A stretch of DNA of 64,000 nucleotides from Vespa crabro (GCF_910589235.1 NC_060955.1:1230001-1294000); one strand, 5' to 3'. Positions 42,041-57,138 are shown, counted from the stretch's first letter. A program made the numbers and translations. Notes: a model not told the origin generated them from the letters alone.

Positions 42041-42499
42041 CGAGACGATCGTTCTTGCTTGACGTCGAAACATTGGATAATGAACGTGTCTCGCTGCATT
42101 CCGAAGAGCAATTTCGCGTACTCGCGAACACGACGGTGTGTTCCCCCTTGGTGAGGAGGATGAGGTAGAGTAACGTTCGAGCTATCGAAACATGTGCGAG
42201 AGAGAAAGAAAGGGATCGTATACTATTCGCGATACTCTTTGATTTAGTTGCCAAAGCTGCGGGAGATTTTCGAGGAGGATTTCTTCGTCCTCTTTTTCTT
42301 TTTCCCTTTCTCTTCCTTTCACTTTCTCTCTCTCTCTCTCACTCTTTCTTATACTTTCTATCTCTTACTTTTTTCATTCATAGGTTCCTAAATCCTAAAT
42401 CCTGATGACTCTTCCGAAATTGCTTTGGCCGTCTCGTTTACCCGGATGCGAATGATTTTAATCGTTCATGGGACGTTTTTCCCCATGAACCTAAAGTAA

Positions 42500-42540
<41 letters not shown>

Positions 42541-42657
42541 CTTTCTCTGTCGCTCTTTCTCTCTCTTTTTCTCATTGTCTCTTTCTTTTTCTTTCTGAGA
42601 TGACGATAAACGAGCATCGAGCCAGATTAAAGGGACCACGTAATAGGCTTAGAAAGA

Positions 42658-42706
<49 letters not shown>

Positions 42707-42997
42707 GTAGAACGTCTCGAGCGATGGGATAAGAAATAAGCCGTGGAAATAAATCTCTCGGAATTTCACTTGGAATCTCTGAAACGTCTGGACCACTCGG
42801 CGAAGGGCGTTATTTGATATCTCTAATATAACTTCAAGTTCTCTTTCTTTCTCTACCCTCTCTCTCTCTCTCTCTCTCTCCCTCTCTCTATTTCTATTTT
42901 TTTTTTCCTTTCAATTTTTGGTTCAAACATTCTGAACAATAACCACCACCACTGCCATCACCACCATTATCACTAGCCAACCGCCGACTGTCGATCG

Positions 42998-43041
<44 letters not shown>

Positions 43042-43299
43042 CCTCTCTCTCTCTCTCTCTGTCTTTCTCTTTTAAGAGATGCAAATTAAAAAACGGCCGA
43101 ATAGAACTCGCGAGGAGATAATAACTTTCTTAAAGGCGAACTGACTCTTCTTCTTCTTTATCGACACGCCCGGTATAACAATTACTTTTAATCGCTGATC
43201 TCGAATCGGATTTCGATAAATCCCACCTTTGTTGTCCTAAATTAATATCCACCATTGTTGCACGAATTATATGCTACAAAAGAATCCTCTCTCTCTCTT

Positions 43300-43338
<39 letters not shown>

Positions 43339-43849
43339 TTGTTTTTTTTCCTTCTAACGATATTATACAAAGGCCAAATTTGTAAGATATAATATAATCG
43401 ATACGGTCCTACGTTCTTCTCTATGGTATTTTGATTTTTCAAACGATAGACAGACGAGATTACATCCTCGGAGAACAGAAAGAATTAAAAAGGAAGGAAG
43501 AATGAAAGAAAGAAAAAAAGTAAAGGAAGGAGAAAAGAAAAAGGAAATAAAGGAAATAAAAGAACAAAAAAAAAAAAAAAAAGAAAAAAGAAAAAAGAAA
43601 AAAGAGAAGGGGAAAAAAGTCGACGAAGGGAAGATCGGACTTTTAAACGGGATCCTTTTCACGTTTGCATTATTCAAACGTTTTCCCTTCTTCTTCTTTC
43701 GCCACATACCGGACCCACGACCACCAACAACACCCTTATAGAAAAAGAGATTCCTCCGTTCTTGTGTGCAGATGTCAATTTGTTTCCCCTTCTTGACTCC
43801 TGCGATGTCGGTTGCCCCTTTCGATCTTAAACTTACCCTTCTCCTCATC

Positions 43850-43883
<34 letters not shown>

Positions 43884-44105
43884 ATTTCTCTATCTCTTTC
43901 TTTTACTTTCTCGTGATCTTTTTCCTTCCTTCCTTCCTTCCTTCCTTCCTTCCTTCCTTACTTCTTTCCTTTCTTACTTTCTTTACTTCCTTATTCTATG
44001 GTTCAAGACAGCCGAAACCATTTCAACGTTTTGGTCGACGTCGAGGAAAGGAGAGGAGTATTAGACTTCCAAATTATTGACAGCGACAGTGAAAGGCGAG
44101 AATTC

Positions 44106-44149
<44 letters not shown>

Positions 44150-44849
44150 CTCTATCTATCTATCTATTTCACTTTCTCTCGTTCTTTCTGCATCTTCGTC
44201 TTATCTCCCTAGTACTAATGGAACCCCCTGGACCAGCACTCTAAAATGCCTCGAAGATACTGATCTTTGACGATACCTGCACCCTCCTCCTCCCTTCCCC
44301 CACCCTCTCTCTCTCTCTTTTTCTTTCTCTCTCTCTCTCTCTCTCGTTCTCTCTGTCTATTTGTCTGTCTCTTTGTCTCTTTATCTTTCTCTTTCCTGAC
44401 GTCTGGTAAAACGCATTTCAAATGATCGCCCATCCACGCTTGTTTTTAGGGAAAGCTTAGGGATCTCAGTGATGGCATTCGCTTAATGCCAAAATGTTTT
44501 TCCTTCCTTACGAATGATTATTTTATCGTGCTTTCTCCTTCCTATACACGTAATATTTTTTTATAAAATGAATATAGTGTATATAGATTTTATATATATA
44601 TATATATATATATGTATTTTATATATATGTATATATGCTATATCCATTTTTTTTTGAAAATTCACAATTACCGAGTGAAATGAAAGAAAAGTTATCGTGT
44701 TTGTTAGTTCGAACAATTGATCGAATCATTATCAATGATATCTCATTTATATTGAATTTTTCAAATAACATCGAACGTTAATGTTGAATAATGAAAATAG
44801 AATTTTACTTTTCTTTTCTTTTTTTTTTTGTTTCCATTTTCTTTTTATA

Positions 44850-44880
<31 letters not shown>

Positions 44881-45820
44881 AAATCAAACACGAAACCTCT
44901 AATGTTCGTTATTTTCTATCTTTCAACGAGAGATATTCATTGATAATAAAAGGAAGGTGTATAAGGATGTGGATAAAAAGGGGAAAAAGAAGAGAAAAAG
45001 GATAAGTTAAAAAAGAAAAAAAAAAAAAGAAAACAAAAAAAAGAACAAAAAAAGGGAAGAAAAGGAAAAGAAGAAAATGTGAAAAGTATCGTTTGTCTTT
45101 ATCTATCGATGAGATTTTTTTTTTTTTTTTTTTCTTCAGGTAAGCCCCTATCGAAGAGGTGTACTTGCCCCTGGAGAAAAATATCGGAAGAGCTACGTTA
45201 TGGTAGCTTTAATAAAGGAAGTAAAAATAGGACGATCCTTGGAACCGCATGAATTATAACTTTTGTGTAACTCTGACAACCGTGTCCATTACCTCCTTCT
45301 TCGTATCTTTTCTCTCTCTCTCTCTCTCTCTCTCTTACACACATATACACACATTAGTCCTTTTCTTCATCTTTCTTTTTCTCTTTCGCTTTCTACCTTT
45401 TTTCCCCTCTTCTCTTTCCTTGTTTCTTCTTTTTCATTTTCCGAGATTATACGTGTACGACGACCATAGAAAAGTCAGGAAAACAATTGTAGAGATACAA
45501 TAGCTCCTCGATATACGTACTTTCGAGCCAACTCTATTCAACTTCGTTCGTCTTTTTCCAGCTTCCTTTTTAACCTCCCACGTATCCTCGCGCTTTGTTG
45601 TTTTTTATTCAACGGAATTTCAACCCGACGTAATCCGACGAGAACAAAGAGCCTGCGCCACGAGTATCATTCTCGTCAAACTGTCCTCAAATTGAAAAAC
45701 TCTTTTACGTGCTACTTATAAAATGTTCTTCGTAGCGATAAAAAATCGTCAAAAAAGAGAAAAAAGAAAGAAAGAAAGAAAGAAAGAAAAGGAAAGAAAA
45801 TATAATAAATATATACATAA

Positions 45821-45881
<61 letters not shown>

Positions 45882-46814
45882 CATACACAGATATAAATCA
45901 AAAACTAAAAAAAAAATAAAATCGCTCGAATTAATATTAATACGTTTCTCATTCTTTCTCATTCTCTTTCATTCTGTAATAAATTAAATATCATATTATT
46001 AACTCGATTATTAATTTAACCAATGAAAACAAGGGAAAGAAAAAGAAAAAAAAATTTATAAAAGAAAAGAAATAATCCAGGTCAAATTAATATTAATACA
46101 TATCTCTTTTTAATAAATTAAATTTCATATCATTAATTCTATTCATATATTTCATTTCCTACCTGTATTATTCTACGAGTGGAAGAAATAAAATGAGAGA
46201 AAAAAGAATGAAAGAAAGAAAAAGAAAAAAAAGAAAGAAAAATAAAATGTCCGACACTTTTTCTGATCTCCCTCGAACACGATGCATTTTAATTAACTTT
46301 AACATAATTCGTTATATACTAGTCTTTTATTACGTAACAAAAGCAAAGTTTCACTTTGTAACAGTGCTAAGAGACAGCAAATAGAGAACGTATATACACA
46401 CACACACATCTAAAATTTTTTTAAAATACTTTAATTAAATACCAATAAAATCATTGATTATCTAAACGAAACTTTAAAGCTGCAAAATAAAAAAAAAAAA
46501 GAAAAGGAAAGAAAGAGAAAATGTGAAGAGAGAAAAGAAAAGAAAAGAAAAGCGTTCACGTAGATTAGAAAGAAAAGTAAAGAAAAGAATAGAAAAGGAA
46601 AACGTTTTATCGTTTGGCTCATTCATTGTTCACGCGTGTTAAATACAAATTTTCATTAGTCCCTTAAGGCGTTTGCGAACGAGTAAAATGGGTTGGTTGA
46701 TGAGAATAAGTGGGGTTGCTCGGTCAAGCGTACGTTAAATACGAAATGATTCGAACCCGGCGAAAGGGTTTATGGGGGTGATAAAACGTAAAGAGGGGAT
46801 CTCACCCTTTCATC

Positions 46815-46857
<43 letters not shown>

Positions 46858-47108
46858 GTTTCCCCTTAAGCTTATCCTTACTCAACCGGTTTCGTTCGGT
46901 TGATATCGAATCGATTCCAATACCACGTAGGGATTACACTTGATATCTATGATTATTCTACCTATTTTCTTTTTATTCTCTTTTATTACTTTTGCTATGT
47001 ATTGTGTTAAATCGTTCAGCTTTCTCTCTACTTCATTCTCATCGTCTATATGTAAGTAATTATCATTTGATGGTATCTGTTCTCTCTCTTTTTATTCTTT
47101 CTCTTCTT

Positions 47109-47140
<32 letters not shown>

Positions 47141-47454
47141 TTTTCTTTGATTTTCTCTTGCACTCAAAAACATCGAATGTACATTCCTATCACGAGGTCA
47201 CGTTTGAAAGCATCCCAGGTATGAGACCCATCTATATACTTTACTTTCGCACATGGACGAACATCGACATCCGTTGGGTTCGATATTAATCAGATTTTCG
47301 TTAATTCGAAGCTGGTAGAGATTTTCGAGGGGTGAATACGAACGTCATCGGTTCAGGATATACTTGCGACAAAATTCGTTCGAAATATTCTCGTCCATTT
47401 AGTTTCGTTATATGCCTCGATCGAATTACGCGAATAGTAATTTAAGTGAGAGAT

Positions 47455-47491
<37 letters not shown>

Positions 47492-48437
47492 AAAGAGAGA
47501 AAAGAAAAAGAAAAAAGGGAAGAAAAGAATAAGAACAAAAAAGTAAATAATAATAAATAATAAATAATAAATAATAATAATAATAATAATAATTAAAATT
47601 AAATAACAATAATTAAATAATTCTTGTTAATTCGTTGAACCATCCGCAATAATCGAGCTTTACGTTTGAATATTAATAATTATTTAATTATACATTAATT
47701 AAAGAATTATCGGTTAAATAGAGTATGTAATCTCGATTGGGTTGGGGAAAAAAAAAAAAAAAAAAAAGTGAAAAGATTATGACAAAGGGAGTATCGATTT
47801 GGCGATTTAATTCGTTCGTAGGAAATACGTGCGATAAAGGGCGTAAAAGGGGTAAAGTTGAATCTCCAGGTTGAAAGTTGAAAGCTCCCAAGGCAAAAGT
47901 AGAAATCATCTCGTGAACGTGGCACGAGAGTTATTACACGTCAGTCACACTACCCCCTCAAAATTGCGAAAGTTTTGTAAGACACAACGATCCTCGTTTG
48001 ATTACGTAGACCATCCCAACCCTCCGTGACTCTTTAGCCTCTCCTCCATTATGCCATTCTTACAACTTACATTCTAAATCGTTTCATTTTATTATTACTC
48101 CAACGTTGTTTTCGGAATGAAATTTTTTTTTAACATCTTACTAATCGAATCAACGTACGTTTAATTAATTTTCTTTTATTCTTTTTTTTTTTTTCTCTTC
48201 TCTTTGCCCACCTAGAAAAATCTTCTTTTTCCTTTCCTTTCTTTTCTTTTCTTTTCTTTTGATAAATTAAATTAAAAAAAAAAAAGAAAAAAAAAGGAAA
48301 AAAAGGAAAAAAAAATTTTTCCTTCAACTTTTTCTCTTCGAATAGACTACGTACTTTGGTGCATATACACACACACACACGCGCGCGTGCGCACACGCAC
48401 ATGCATACACATACATATGAATGTATGTACATATACA

Positions 48438-48486
<49 letters not shown>

Positions 48487-49211
48487 GTAAAAATTTTGAA
48501 GAAAGAAGAAACTTACGATCGAACGAAGAAGAAAATTTGGGAAAAACAAAGTTTTCCACGTTAGGTCCTCTATATACATGAAAGTAAACTATCACGAAGA
48601 CTGCAGATAGAAAACGAAGAGATAAACGTCTTCCATGAAATTGGTTGTCTACTTCGTGGCTCTGCCATTTCGAATAACAACGCAATGTATTTTGCGATAG
48701 ATAAAAGTAAATGAAGCAACCAGAGGGTGGAATAGAGTGATAGGGAGGAAGGATAGGTGGGAAGGATGGGAGAGAGGATGGGAGGTAGGTGGCGGGAGCT
48801 TTTCAATCGCGTTAAATTAACAAACGCAGATACGCGCGATTGACGCTTGCATCTGGACCAGAATTTCAATTATTCCATCGTTGGTGGATCCGCCAAATCG
48901 GTAAAATTATCGAATGGTCGATGTATATAAACGAGAAAGAGATAGATTGTTTGGTAGGTAGATAGAATGAGATAGAGAACGAAAGACGTGTATATATATA
49001 TATATATATACACACACATATATATATATACATAGATGTGCATAGATATCATTGCGCTTTTCGTATTAGCGGAAATAATTAATCGAACGAATCGCAATTA
49101 ATGAAAATATTTGAAAAGCCAAGATTTTCGTTTTCATTCAGTATGAAAAATAAAAAGAGACAGATAAAGATAGACATATAAAGAGAGAAAGATACAGAGA
49201 GATAGAGAGAG

Positions 49212-49248
<37 letters not shown>

Positions 49249-51830
49249 AATCTACATTGGCGTGCGTAACGAGTAGCGTTCGCGACTCGAAACTTTACTA
49301 GTCGGATGAAAATTATTCAAGAATTTTACGCGATAATGCAATAACGTAGAGCGCAACCTTCGAAAATTAGCGACATGAATTATGAATGAGCCCGAAGTTC
49401 TTGCCTGTTCATCTTCTTTAATGTTTCTCCGCGTCTTATCGGAGAGGTTCTTTGCGCGCACGGACCGCCGGCACTTGTCAAATATTCCGCGCTTCCGGAA
49501 TATTATAAATTCTTATGGTTGTTGTTCGCGGAACGAGTTAAGTTCCTAAGGGTTGCCGGATCTTGCGGAAATGAGATAAAAAAAAAGGGGCGGGGCGGGG
49601 GTGGGTGAGGGAGGTGGAGACGGGCGAAAAAAGAAGAAAAGTGTATAAAAGGCAGAAAGGGGGAGAGTGTGCTGAGGTCGTTAAGCGACTTTGAAAAAGT
49701 TGAAAGAAAAAGAGAAAGGAAAAAAAAAAGAAAAAAAAAAGAAACAAAAAAAAAAGAAAAAAAATCTCATTCTTACTAACGATGAAAATTAGGAACGAAT
49801 TAATGATGATTTCAAAATTGATAGCTAACTGATAAATTCGTAATGTGTCGATAATTGACGAAATAATCGCGGTGCGGTTGATCGGCCAATTGGGGATAAA
49901 ATTTATAGATAGGTACGTATAATATGTATGTTCGATATCAAATATCGTGATTAATGTAAATTTATCGTTAATTAAACGATATCTATAATGTGCGGTTTCG
50001 ATCGAATCCCATCTCTCCTCTATATCCTTTTAGTTGTCTTCGCGTGTATACGCGTGTAATTAAATAATTATCCATATTAAATGACAATATAAAATGTCAC
50101 GTCGTGTTCTTACCATTCTTTTTTTTTTCTTTTTTTATTAATCATTTTTTTAAATTTATATATATATATATGATTAATAATGGATCGTCTAATGACTAAT
50201 GGTTGCCGTACGTTCGTTGAATTTAAAAATAATAAGCAAAAAATAAAAAAAGAAAAAAGAAGACTTCGAAATTAATAATTCTTCTCCAACACGCTTGATT
50301 TTCATTGTCGATATATTAATTTCGAATATATAATATATTTTCGCGCGAAAATTCGTCGTTGCCAACTTCTCCGATATATCTACATATACACATACCCGAG
50401 AATATATGTCCTACATTACTTGCTCTATCAATATGCATCAGACAAACTTTTCGAAATGAAAATGACTCGCACAGATACACGTGATATTTTCGTTATGCGC
50501 CGAGTTAAATTTAATATTTCGGTATTAAATTTTTTCGACTCATTTTCAAAAATTAATCGAAATAACGCTTGAATATTAGGTATTGCTTTCGTACTTCTTC
50601 TTTTTTCCGACGATCACATTACCATCAGTCGGTAACAAAGCAGTTTCTTCTTCTTCTTCTTTTTTTTTTTCTTTAATAGCCCCTTACACCAGGCAACGTG
50701 AGATATCAAACGGATTGCCTATCTCCAGGGGCTCGAAAAGTTTTTCAACCCCCGATAATCGAAACTTAAAATTCGTATTAGAAAACAATTATTTCGGAGA
50801 TATATAATTAAATGAAAGAACGAAGCATTATCGATTAATAACGAATTACCAGAGAAATGAATATTTTCGAGGGGAAATGAACGTCGTTACGTTACTCAGC
50901 TTGATAAAGTGATACCTTTGAAATTGAACACCCGTTAAATGCAATTAGCCAATTACACCGGTGCACGATAGTCCCGTGAGTGCTTCGTCGGCCGTTTTCG
51001 CCCTTCTGTTCCTTTGTTCTTTGGGAGTGCCACTGGAAGTCTCGACGTCGTTTCAACTACCTCTGTTAGAATCCTCCCTCAGTTCTCAGCCCACCTCACC
51101 TTCCTTCAGCCCTCCTTTCCATTCCGAACCCATCCCCGTTCTAAGCAGCACTTTCGCGCGTTTGCCTCGCACGTCTCAGGGCACGAAAGAAGAAGAGATA
51201 CGGATGTGCATTGTAACGGCACGCGCGGTCAAGTGAGTCTCAAAACTTCAATGGACGACCCTTCGACATTCCGACTATGCGAAATTATATCTATTAATAA
51301 ATACATATTAGCTAAAGTCAACACATTATTCTTTGTCTTGTCCTTTTAAACCTTTTACTTTGTTAACTATCAGAATGTATTATTTCAATCCAATCGATAT
51401 CATTCATGCTCGTGCCCAATCTCAAATTATCTTTCGAATAATGAATGTATTATGTTATTAATACAAAAAAAAAAAACAAAAAAAAAAAAAAAAGAGAAAA
51501 AAAAATTATCAAAAAACTCGATCGTATCTCGAAAGATATAATAATTTCGTTGAAAATGAATTAATATCGTTCGCGTTAAATTTATGACATGTGTTAATTC
51601 ATTGACATGTTATTGCCGAAGAAGAGAAATAGAAAAGGAAAGAAAGAAAAAAAGAAAGAAAGAAAGAATGAAAGAAAGAAAGGAAGAAAAGAACAAAAGT
51701 TCTGATTAAATTGGATCAAATGAAAATTGAAATTGATCTTATATAGAAGTATATTTTCTTTTTTTTTTTTTTTCTTTTTTCTTATTGAAAAGACTTTTAA
51801 CAAACAGCTAACAAGAGAAAAGATGAATAT

Positions 51831-51925
<95 letters not shown>

Positions 51926-53130
51926 GTAATACGTAAATAAGCAATATATCTTTTAGGAACGTATTAAGAACTTTTTCTAACTAATGAAATTCTATCTTCT
52001 TCTTACGGGATGTTTCGGAATAATATCATCATCTCATATTTTTATGATATAGAGATATGTAATAAACTCTTCGTTTAGATTTCGAAAGGTAGAAAGGAAA
52101 AGTTATATAAGAATGCATTTTGTGAAAAGTTTAATGCACGTATCTCTATCCATTGTACATAAATATTGTCTAACAATGTAGGCGTAACGTGTGCGAACGA
52201 CGTACACAACTTTATTTCGCAGTGACGAAGATTTATGGTTCGGTACATTGAGAAAAGGTGTTTGAATTCTAGAAAAAAAAAAAGAACAGAAACGCATTAA
52301 GGTAGGATCTTGGAAATTCTTCTGAAATTGAACGAAAAAAGGGTAAACTCGAACGTTTTCTTTTCTTTTTGTAAATTTTTCCTTTATTTTTATTTTTTTT
52401 TTCTTTTTTTTTTTTTTTTTTTTTGAAAAAGTAACAATTATACCAAGTGAAATTAAAGTTTGACACACAATGGACAATTAATAATTCGAGGAAGAATAAT
52501 ATCTGACTGGAGTATTATGAAAAGAAAAATATATTAAGATTGATATATATATATATATATATGAGAAACTTTTTAGTAATCAAAAAAAAATCACAAAACC
52601 ATCGTCGGTTTTGTTCATCGAATCACGTATCTACTTGTCTCCTTTATTTTCTTCAACACCCACCACCACCTATACCCCATCAAAGACTTTTACGTAAATA
52701 CACGCGCGAGAATTTTTTTTCGCGAGAATTTTCTTTCGCTAGAATTGTTTTTTATTTGTTTCTTTCCTTCCATCCTTCCTTCCTTCCTTTCTTTCTTTTT
52801 TTCTTTCTTTCTTTCTTTCTTTCTTTCTTTTTCCTTCTCTTATTCCATTTTTACGGATCCCGATCACGGAAGAAAGTTCGCGGTCGTAGTAATGTCGCGC
52901 GACTCGTGGAATGGCAAAGAAATTTTCTTGAACGAACATAGAAAGAGAGAACATGGATCTACTAGACAAACGATATTTCGATTTTATGAGATATCTTCTC
53001 TTCGAAATGTTCTTCTCCTTCTTTTCAAAAGTTGCATCCTTTCTTATAACGTGGCAAACTTTCTTCCGTGTATATTTGTAAAATGTGACATGGTTAAAGA
53101 AAAATGTAATAAAAAGATAGATAGATAGAT

Positions 53131-53168
<38 letters not shown>

Positions 53169-53678
53169 AGAGAGAGGGAGAGGGGGGGGGGAGAGTTTAA
53201 GTAATTTTAAGTGAAACGAAACTTGCGACTTTTTTTTCTTCATTGAATTTTTCTCTTAAGCGAAATGAACGAAGAAAAGAAGAGAAAAGAAAACAAAACG
53301 AAACAAAATAGGAAGAAGAAAGAAAAAGAAAAAAAAGAAAAAAAAAAAAAAACCAAAGGAGTTACACGTCCGCGTCTTATATTATTAAAAAAAATTTCAA
53401 ATGTTCCGATGAGAAAAAAGGGAGAAAAAGGAAAGAAGAAAAATTAAAAGAAAAAAAGAAAAGAGAGGAAAAAAGGAAGTAAGTATGTCGTTAGAAATTT
53501 AACGAGTTGACTGTTAAAACTCACTTTTAAGTGAACAATTTTCGGCGTGCGGTACAAGTTGATCCATTTTTAAGAAGAAAATTGTTTTGGCTTGCGAAAG
53601 TCGTCAATGAAAGTTGGAAAATACGTTTTATCAGAGCGACGTCGTTTCGTAGTCGTCGTCGTCGTCGTTGTCGTCGTC

Positions 53679-53734
<56 letters not shown>

Positions 53735-53922
53735 CACTCACAAATGGACGTTCGATGTTGGTATGAAGTACGATTACGTACGGTATTGCATTAAACTTTC
53801 ATGTTTACTGATGCATACGCTCTAGCAGAGTAAAAGCGCGTTTCACAGCGATCCAGTTTTCTAAAACTATCGAGTCTCGAAAGTACCAAGGAAGATCCAA
53901 AGAGAAAGAGAGAGTGAGAGAT

Positions 53923-53978
<56 letters not shown>

Positions 53979-54564
53979 ATATCATATTGTCGAACGTTCA
54001 TTCGATTTTGATGATTTTTCAAAATAAATATATTACATTTTCATGAGAATTATGAGAATAAGAATGATATATAACTCTCTAGCATCCAATCGTTATACTC
54101 GAATGATATTCATTAATATTATACGTTATTATACGAAATTGCGTTCCAACCATAATGGTGATTCTCTTTGTTATTATTATCGCACATTGTGACGGTAGTT
54201 TCGACGAATGAAAGAACGAAAGGAACGAATGAACGAACGAACGAACGAACGAACGAACGAACGAACGAACGAACGAACGATCATTTTTCAAGTAATGCTT
54301 ACCCCGATAATACGTGGTTGGGATAAAGGGTAAGGGGGTAAGAAGAGTAGAGAGAAGAAGAGAAGATGAAAATTCGTGGAAAGTAGTGAGAGAAGGGGGC
54401 AGAGGATGGGATCCATTAGCAACCGTGTGAACGAAAAGTAGAGTTCATTGCCCATACGAACTTGGAGAAAATGGTAAAACTCATGAATAGAGACGACGCT
54501 TACTACGTTCTATGGTTTCGCGAAACCCAATCGGTGAAACAATACGACCATAGTCTTATACTTC

Positions 54565-54614
<50 letters not shown>

Positions 54615-55172
54615 TGTGCGTGTGTGTAGTTGTGCGTGTGTATACGTAGATAGATACAGTTATATGATATATGTTTATATATAAAAGCTTGCACGCTCGA
54701 TTAAAAAAAAAAAAAGAAAAAAAAACGAGTACTATTTTGCAATCGTATTTTTATGGATTTCTATATTAACAAAATATACAAATTTATATATATATATAAT
54801 GTTATGTAGATAAAAAGTTTCTTATGTTTTTTCTTTTAAGATATTCGTTGACGTATTACATAGTATCGTTTTAACCGATTACGATAATGAAAACGACGAA
54901 ATGAAATTAAAAATGAAATTTCGTTAAAACGTTTTATATAAGATTAAAGGAGGTATTTATACGACATTTATTATACATGCCATACATATGTAAGAGAATA
55001 GTATAGGAAAAAGAAAAAAAAAAGATTGAGAACAAATATTGAAATACGTCACTCGAGAATTAATTGGATTTAAGCTGTTAGTAGTGGAATGTTAGATGTT
55101 AATAACGTAAGTATTAGAGTCAAACGTTCAAATCCTTTTTCCGTTTATGTATATCGAAGGTAAAAAGAAGTG

Positions 55173-55210
<38 letters not shown>

Positions 55211-55592
55211 GAAAAAAAAATAACGGAAAAAAAAAGAAAAAGGAATAAAGAGAAAAAAAATATGCAAGGAGAACGAAGAAAAATAATAAGAATAAGAAGA
55301 AGAATAAGAATAAGAGGAGGAAGGAAGTCAAGGGATCTCGGTGTGTCGAAAAGACTTGGTAGAACTGGTGTTAAGACGGCGGAAAAATAAAAGCTTTCTC
55401 GTTTCGCGACAAACTTGATGATTCCTGCCAACTCCTTATTTTTGTTTCTTTTTTTCCTTTTGTTTCTTTCCTTCTTTTCTTTTCTTTCTTTTCTTTCTTT
55501 CTTTTTCTCGCCCCCTCCCCCCCTTAATTTTTAATAGCCCTTTTAATTTCTTTTTATTTATTTGTTTATTTTCTTTTGTATCTTTTTTCCCT

Positions 55593-55628
<36 letters not shown>

Positions 55629-55690
55629 CGTACTCCACTCTCTCTCTATACTTTATCCTTCTTATATCGCTGGTTTTTTTTTGTTCTTTC

Positions 55691-55731
<41 letters not shown>

Positions 55732-55878
55732 TTTGGTATAATGATTTCTGGCGACCCGTTTCGATCCAACTACTATGAATAAGAGTGTTTATTTTTCCTC
55801 TACCGGTTCGACACTCCTTTCTTTTACCCACTTGTAAAATTCGTGTTTGTTACATAGAAACACGCGAAAACTACCATG

Positions 55879-55919
<41 letters not shown>

Positions 55920-56767
55920 TTTTTCTTACTTTCTGCCGTGCAGCTGACACTTGTAAATTCAGTGAGACTTACAATTCGTCTTGTAAACTCGCCAACACCC
56001 GAAGAATGCGTTCGGTCAAAAACTATTTTTCCTTCTTTTTTCGTTCTCTCTCTCTCTCTCTCTCTCTCTTCTACTTTTTCTTTTTCCCTTTTTCATTTTC
56101 CTTTTTCTATTTTCTTTTTTATTTCATGCATGAGACGATACGCTGCTCGAAATATCGTGAATGTTAAAATATTATATAAGAGAATCCTTTACCTGATCGA
56201 CGTTATCTATGTCGAGATTGTTGGCGACGTTCGCGATCTCTGATACTCCGTCCTCGATCACTGAATGATCGTCGTCGATCGTACTGTTGTCACTAACTGC
56301 TACTCCCAAAAGACATATCTGTAATAATATGATAATAAATATAAATGATATCTTCAGTATATTAAAATTTCATTGTTATTAATTTTTATGTTATTAATTA
56401 TAATTTGATTATATTCCATTAAGAATATAAGATGAAAGGGAGATATGGAAATTTTCTAAATTTGTTAAAAATCAATTGATCTTTTTGATTTCTTTCTTTT
56501 TTTTTTTTTACACGTTATATTTACACTCAAAAAAATAAAAAATATTAATTACTACATTACAATTATAATTACGATGAATATGTATTTTTCATTAAAGAAT
56601 TAAAAAAGAAGGAAGAAATAAAAAGAAAGGAGAAATAGAAGATATATGTAAATATTTTGACGAAAAAAAAAAAAAAGAAAACGAAAAATAAGAAATATTT
56701 GATATTTTTACGTGTACATTAAATCCCAGTGGATTCTATATTAGATCGCATTAATAATTATAATCAA

Positions 56768-56815
<48 letters not shown>

Positions 56816-57102
56816 TATTTTTGTTTTTTTTTTATGAACAATAAAACAAATCATAAGAAAAAGAAAAAAGAAGAAAAAAAGAGAGAAGAAAAAAAAAGAA
56901 TACAAAAAGATCTTCGTAGTCGTGTTAATGTGATTAATATATAATTATATTCAATTAATATATAAATATATTAACTAAATAAATCTTCATAATTAATAAT
57001 AAATTTTCGATAATGTTCGCGTGTAGAAGAACATCTTGTTATAGGGGCTTATAACTCGGCGTTAAAGAAAGTAGGAACATATTTTTTCTAGTTTTTTTTT
57101 CT

Positions 57103-57138
<36 letters not shown>

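Larger units (their letters stand above)
38087..56192 (-). other. Intron 2 (18.1 kb)
   Basis: This intron separates the signal-peptide/linker exons from the first TSP1 exon. It carries a dense set of CT and GA tracts around 38200-44400, a 91-base TA run at 51834-51924, and repeat-poor stretches at about 44660-44810, 46620-47090, 49780-50100, 50280-50580, 50780-51440 and 54800-55130. No coding exon of the host gene is needed, since exons 2 and 3 join in phase 0. Confidence 0.8.

Noticed and set aside
41656..42168. 170-codon plus-strand open frame
   Set aside because: Three CT tracts in the same frame produce Ser-Leu repeats. The linking segments are not recognisable.
46740..46770. Possible tRNA T-arm (GGTTCGAATC on the minus strand)
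   Set aside because: The bases flanking the loop cannot form the five-pair T stem and no acceptor or anticodon arm could be placed.
54224..54280. CRISPR-like or satellite array
   Set aside because: The CGAA units are a plain tetranucleotide microsatellite without spacers. No prokaryotic features occur in the window.
55178..55209. A homopolymer as a retroposon tail
   Set aside because: No element body, internal promoter or target-site duplication is visible. Long A and T runs are common throughout the window.
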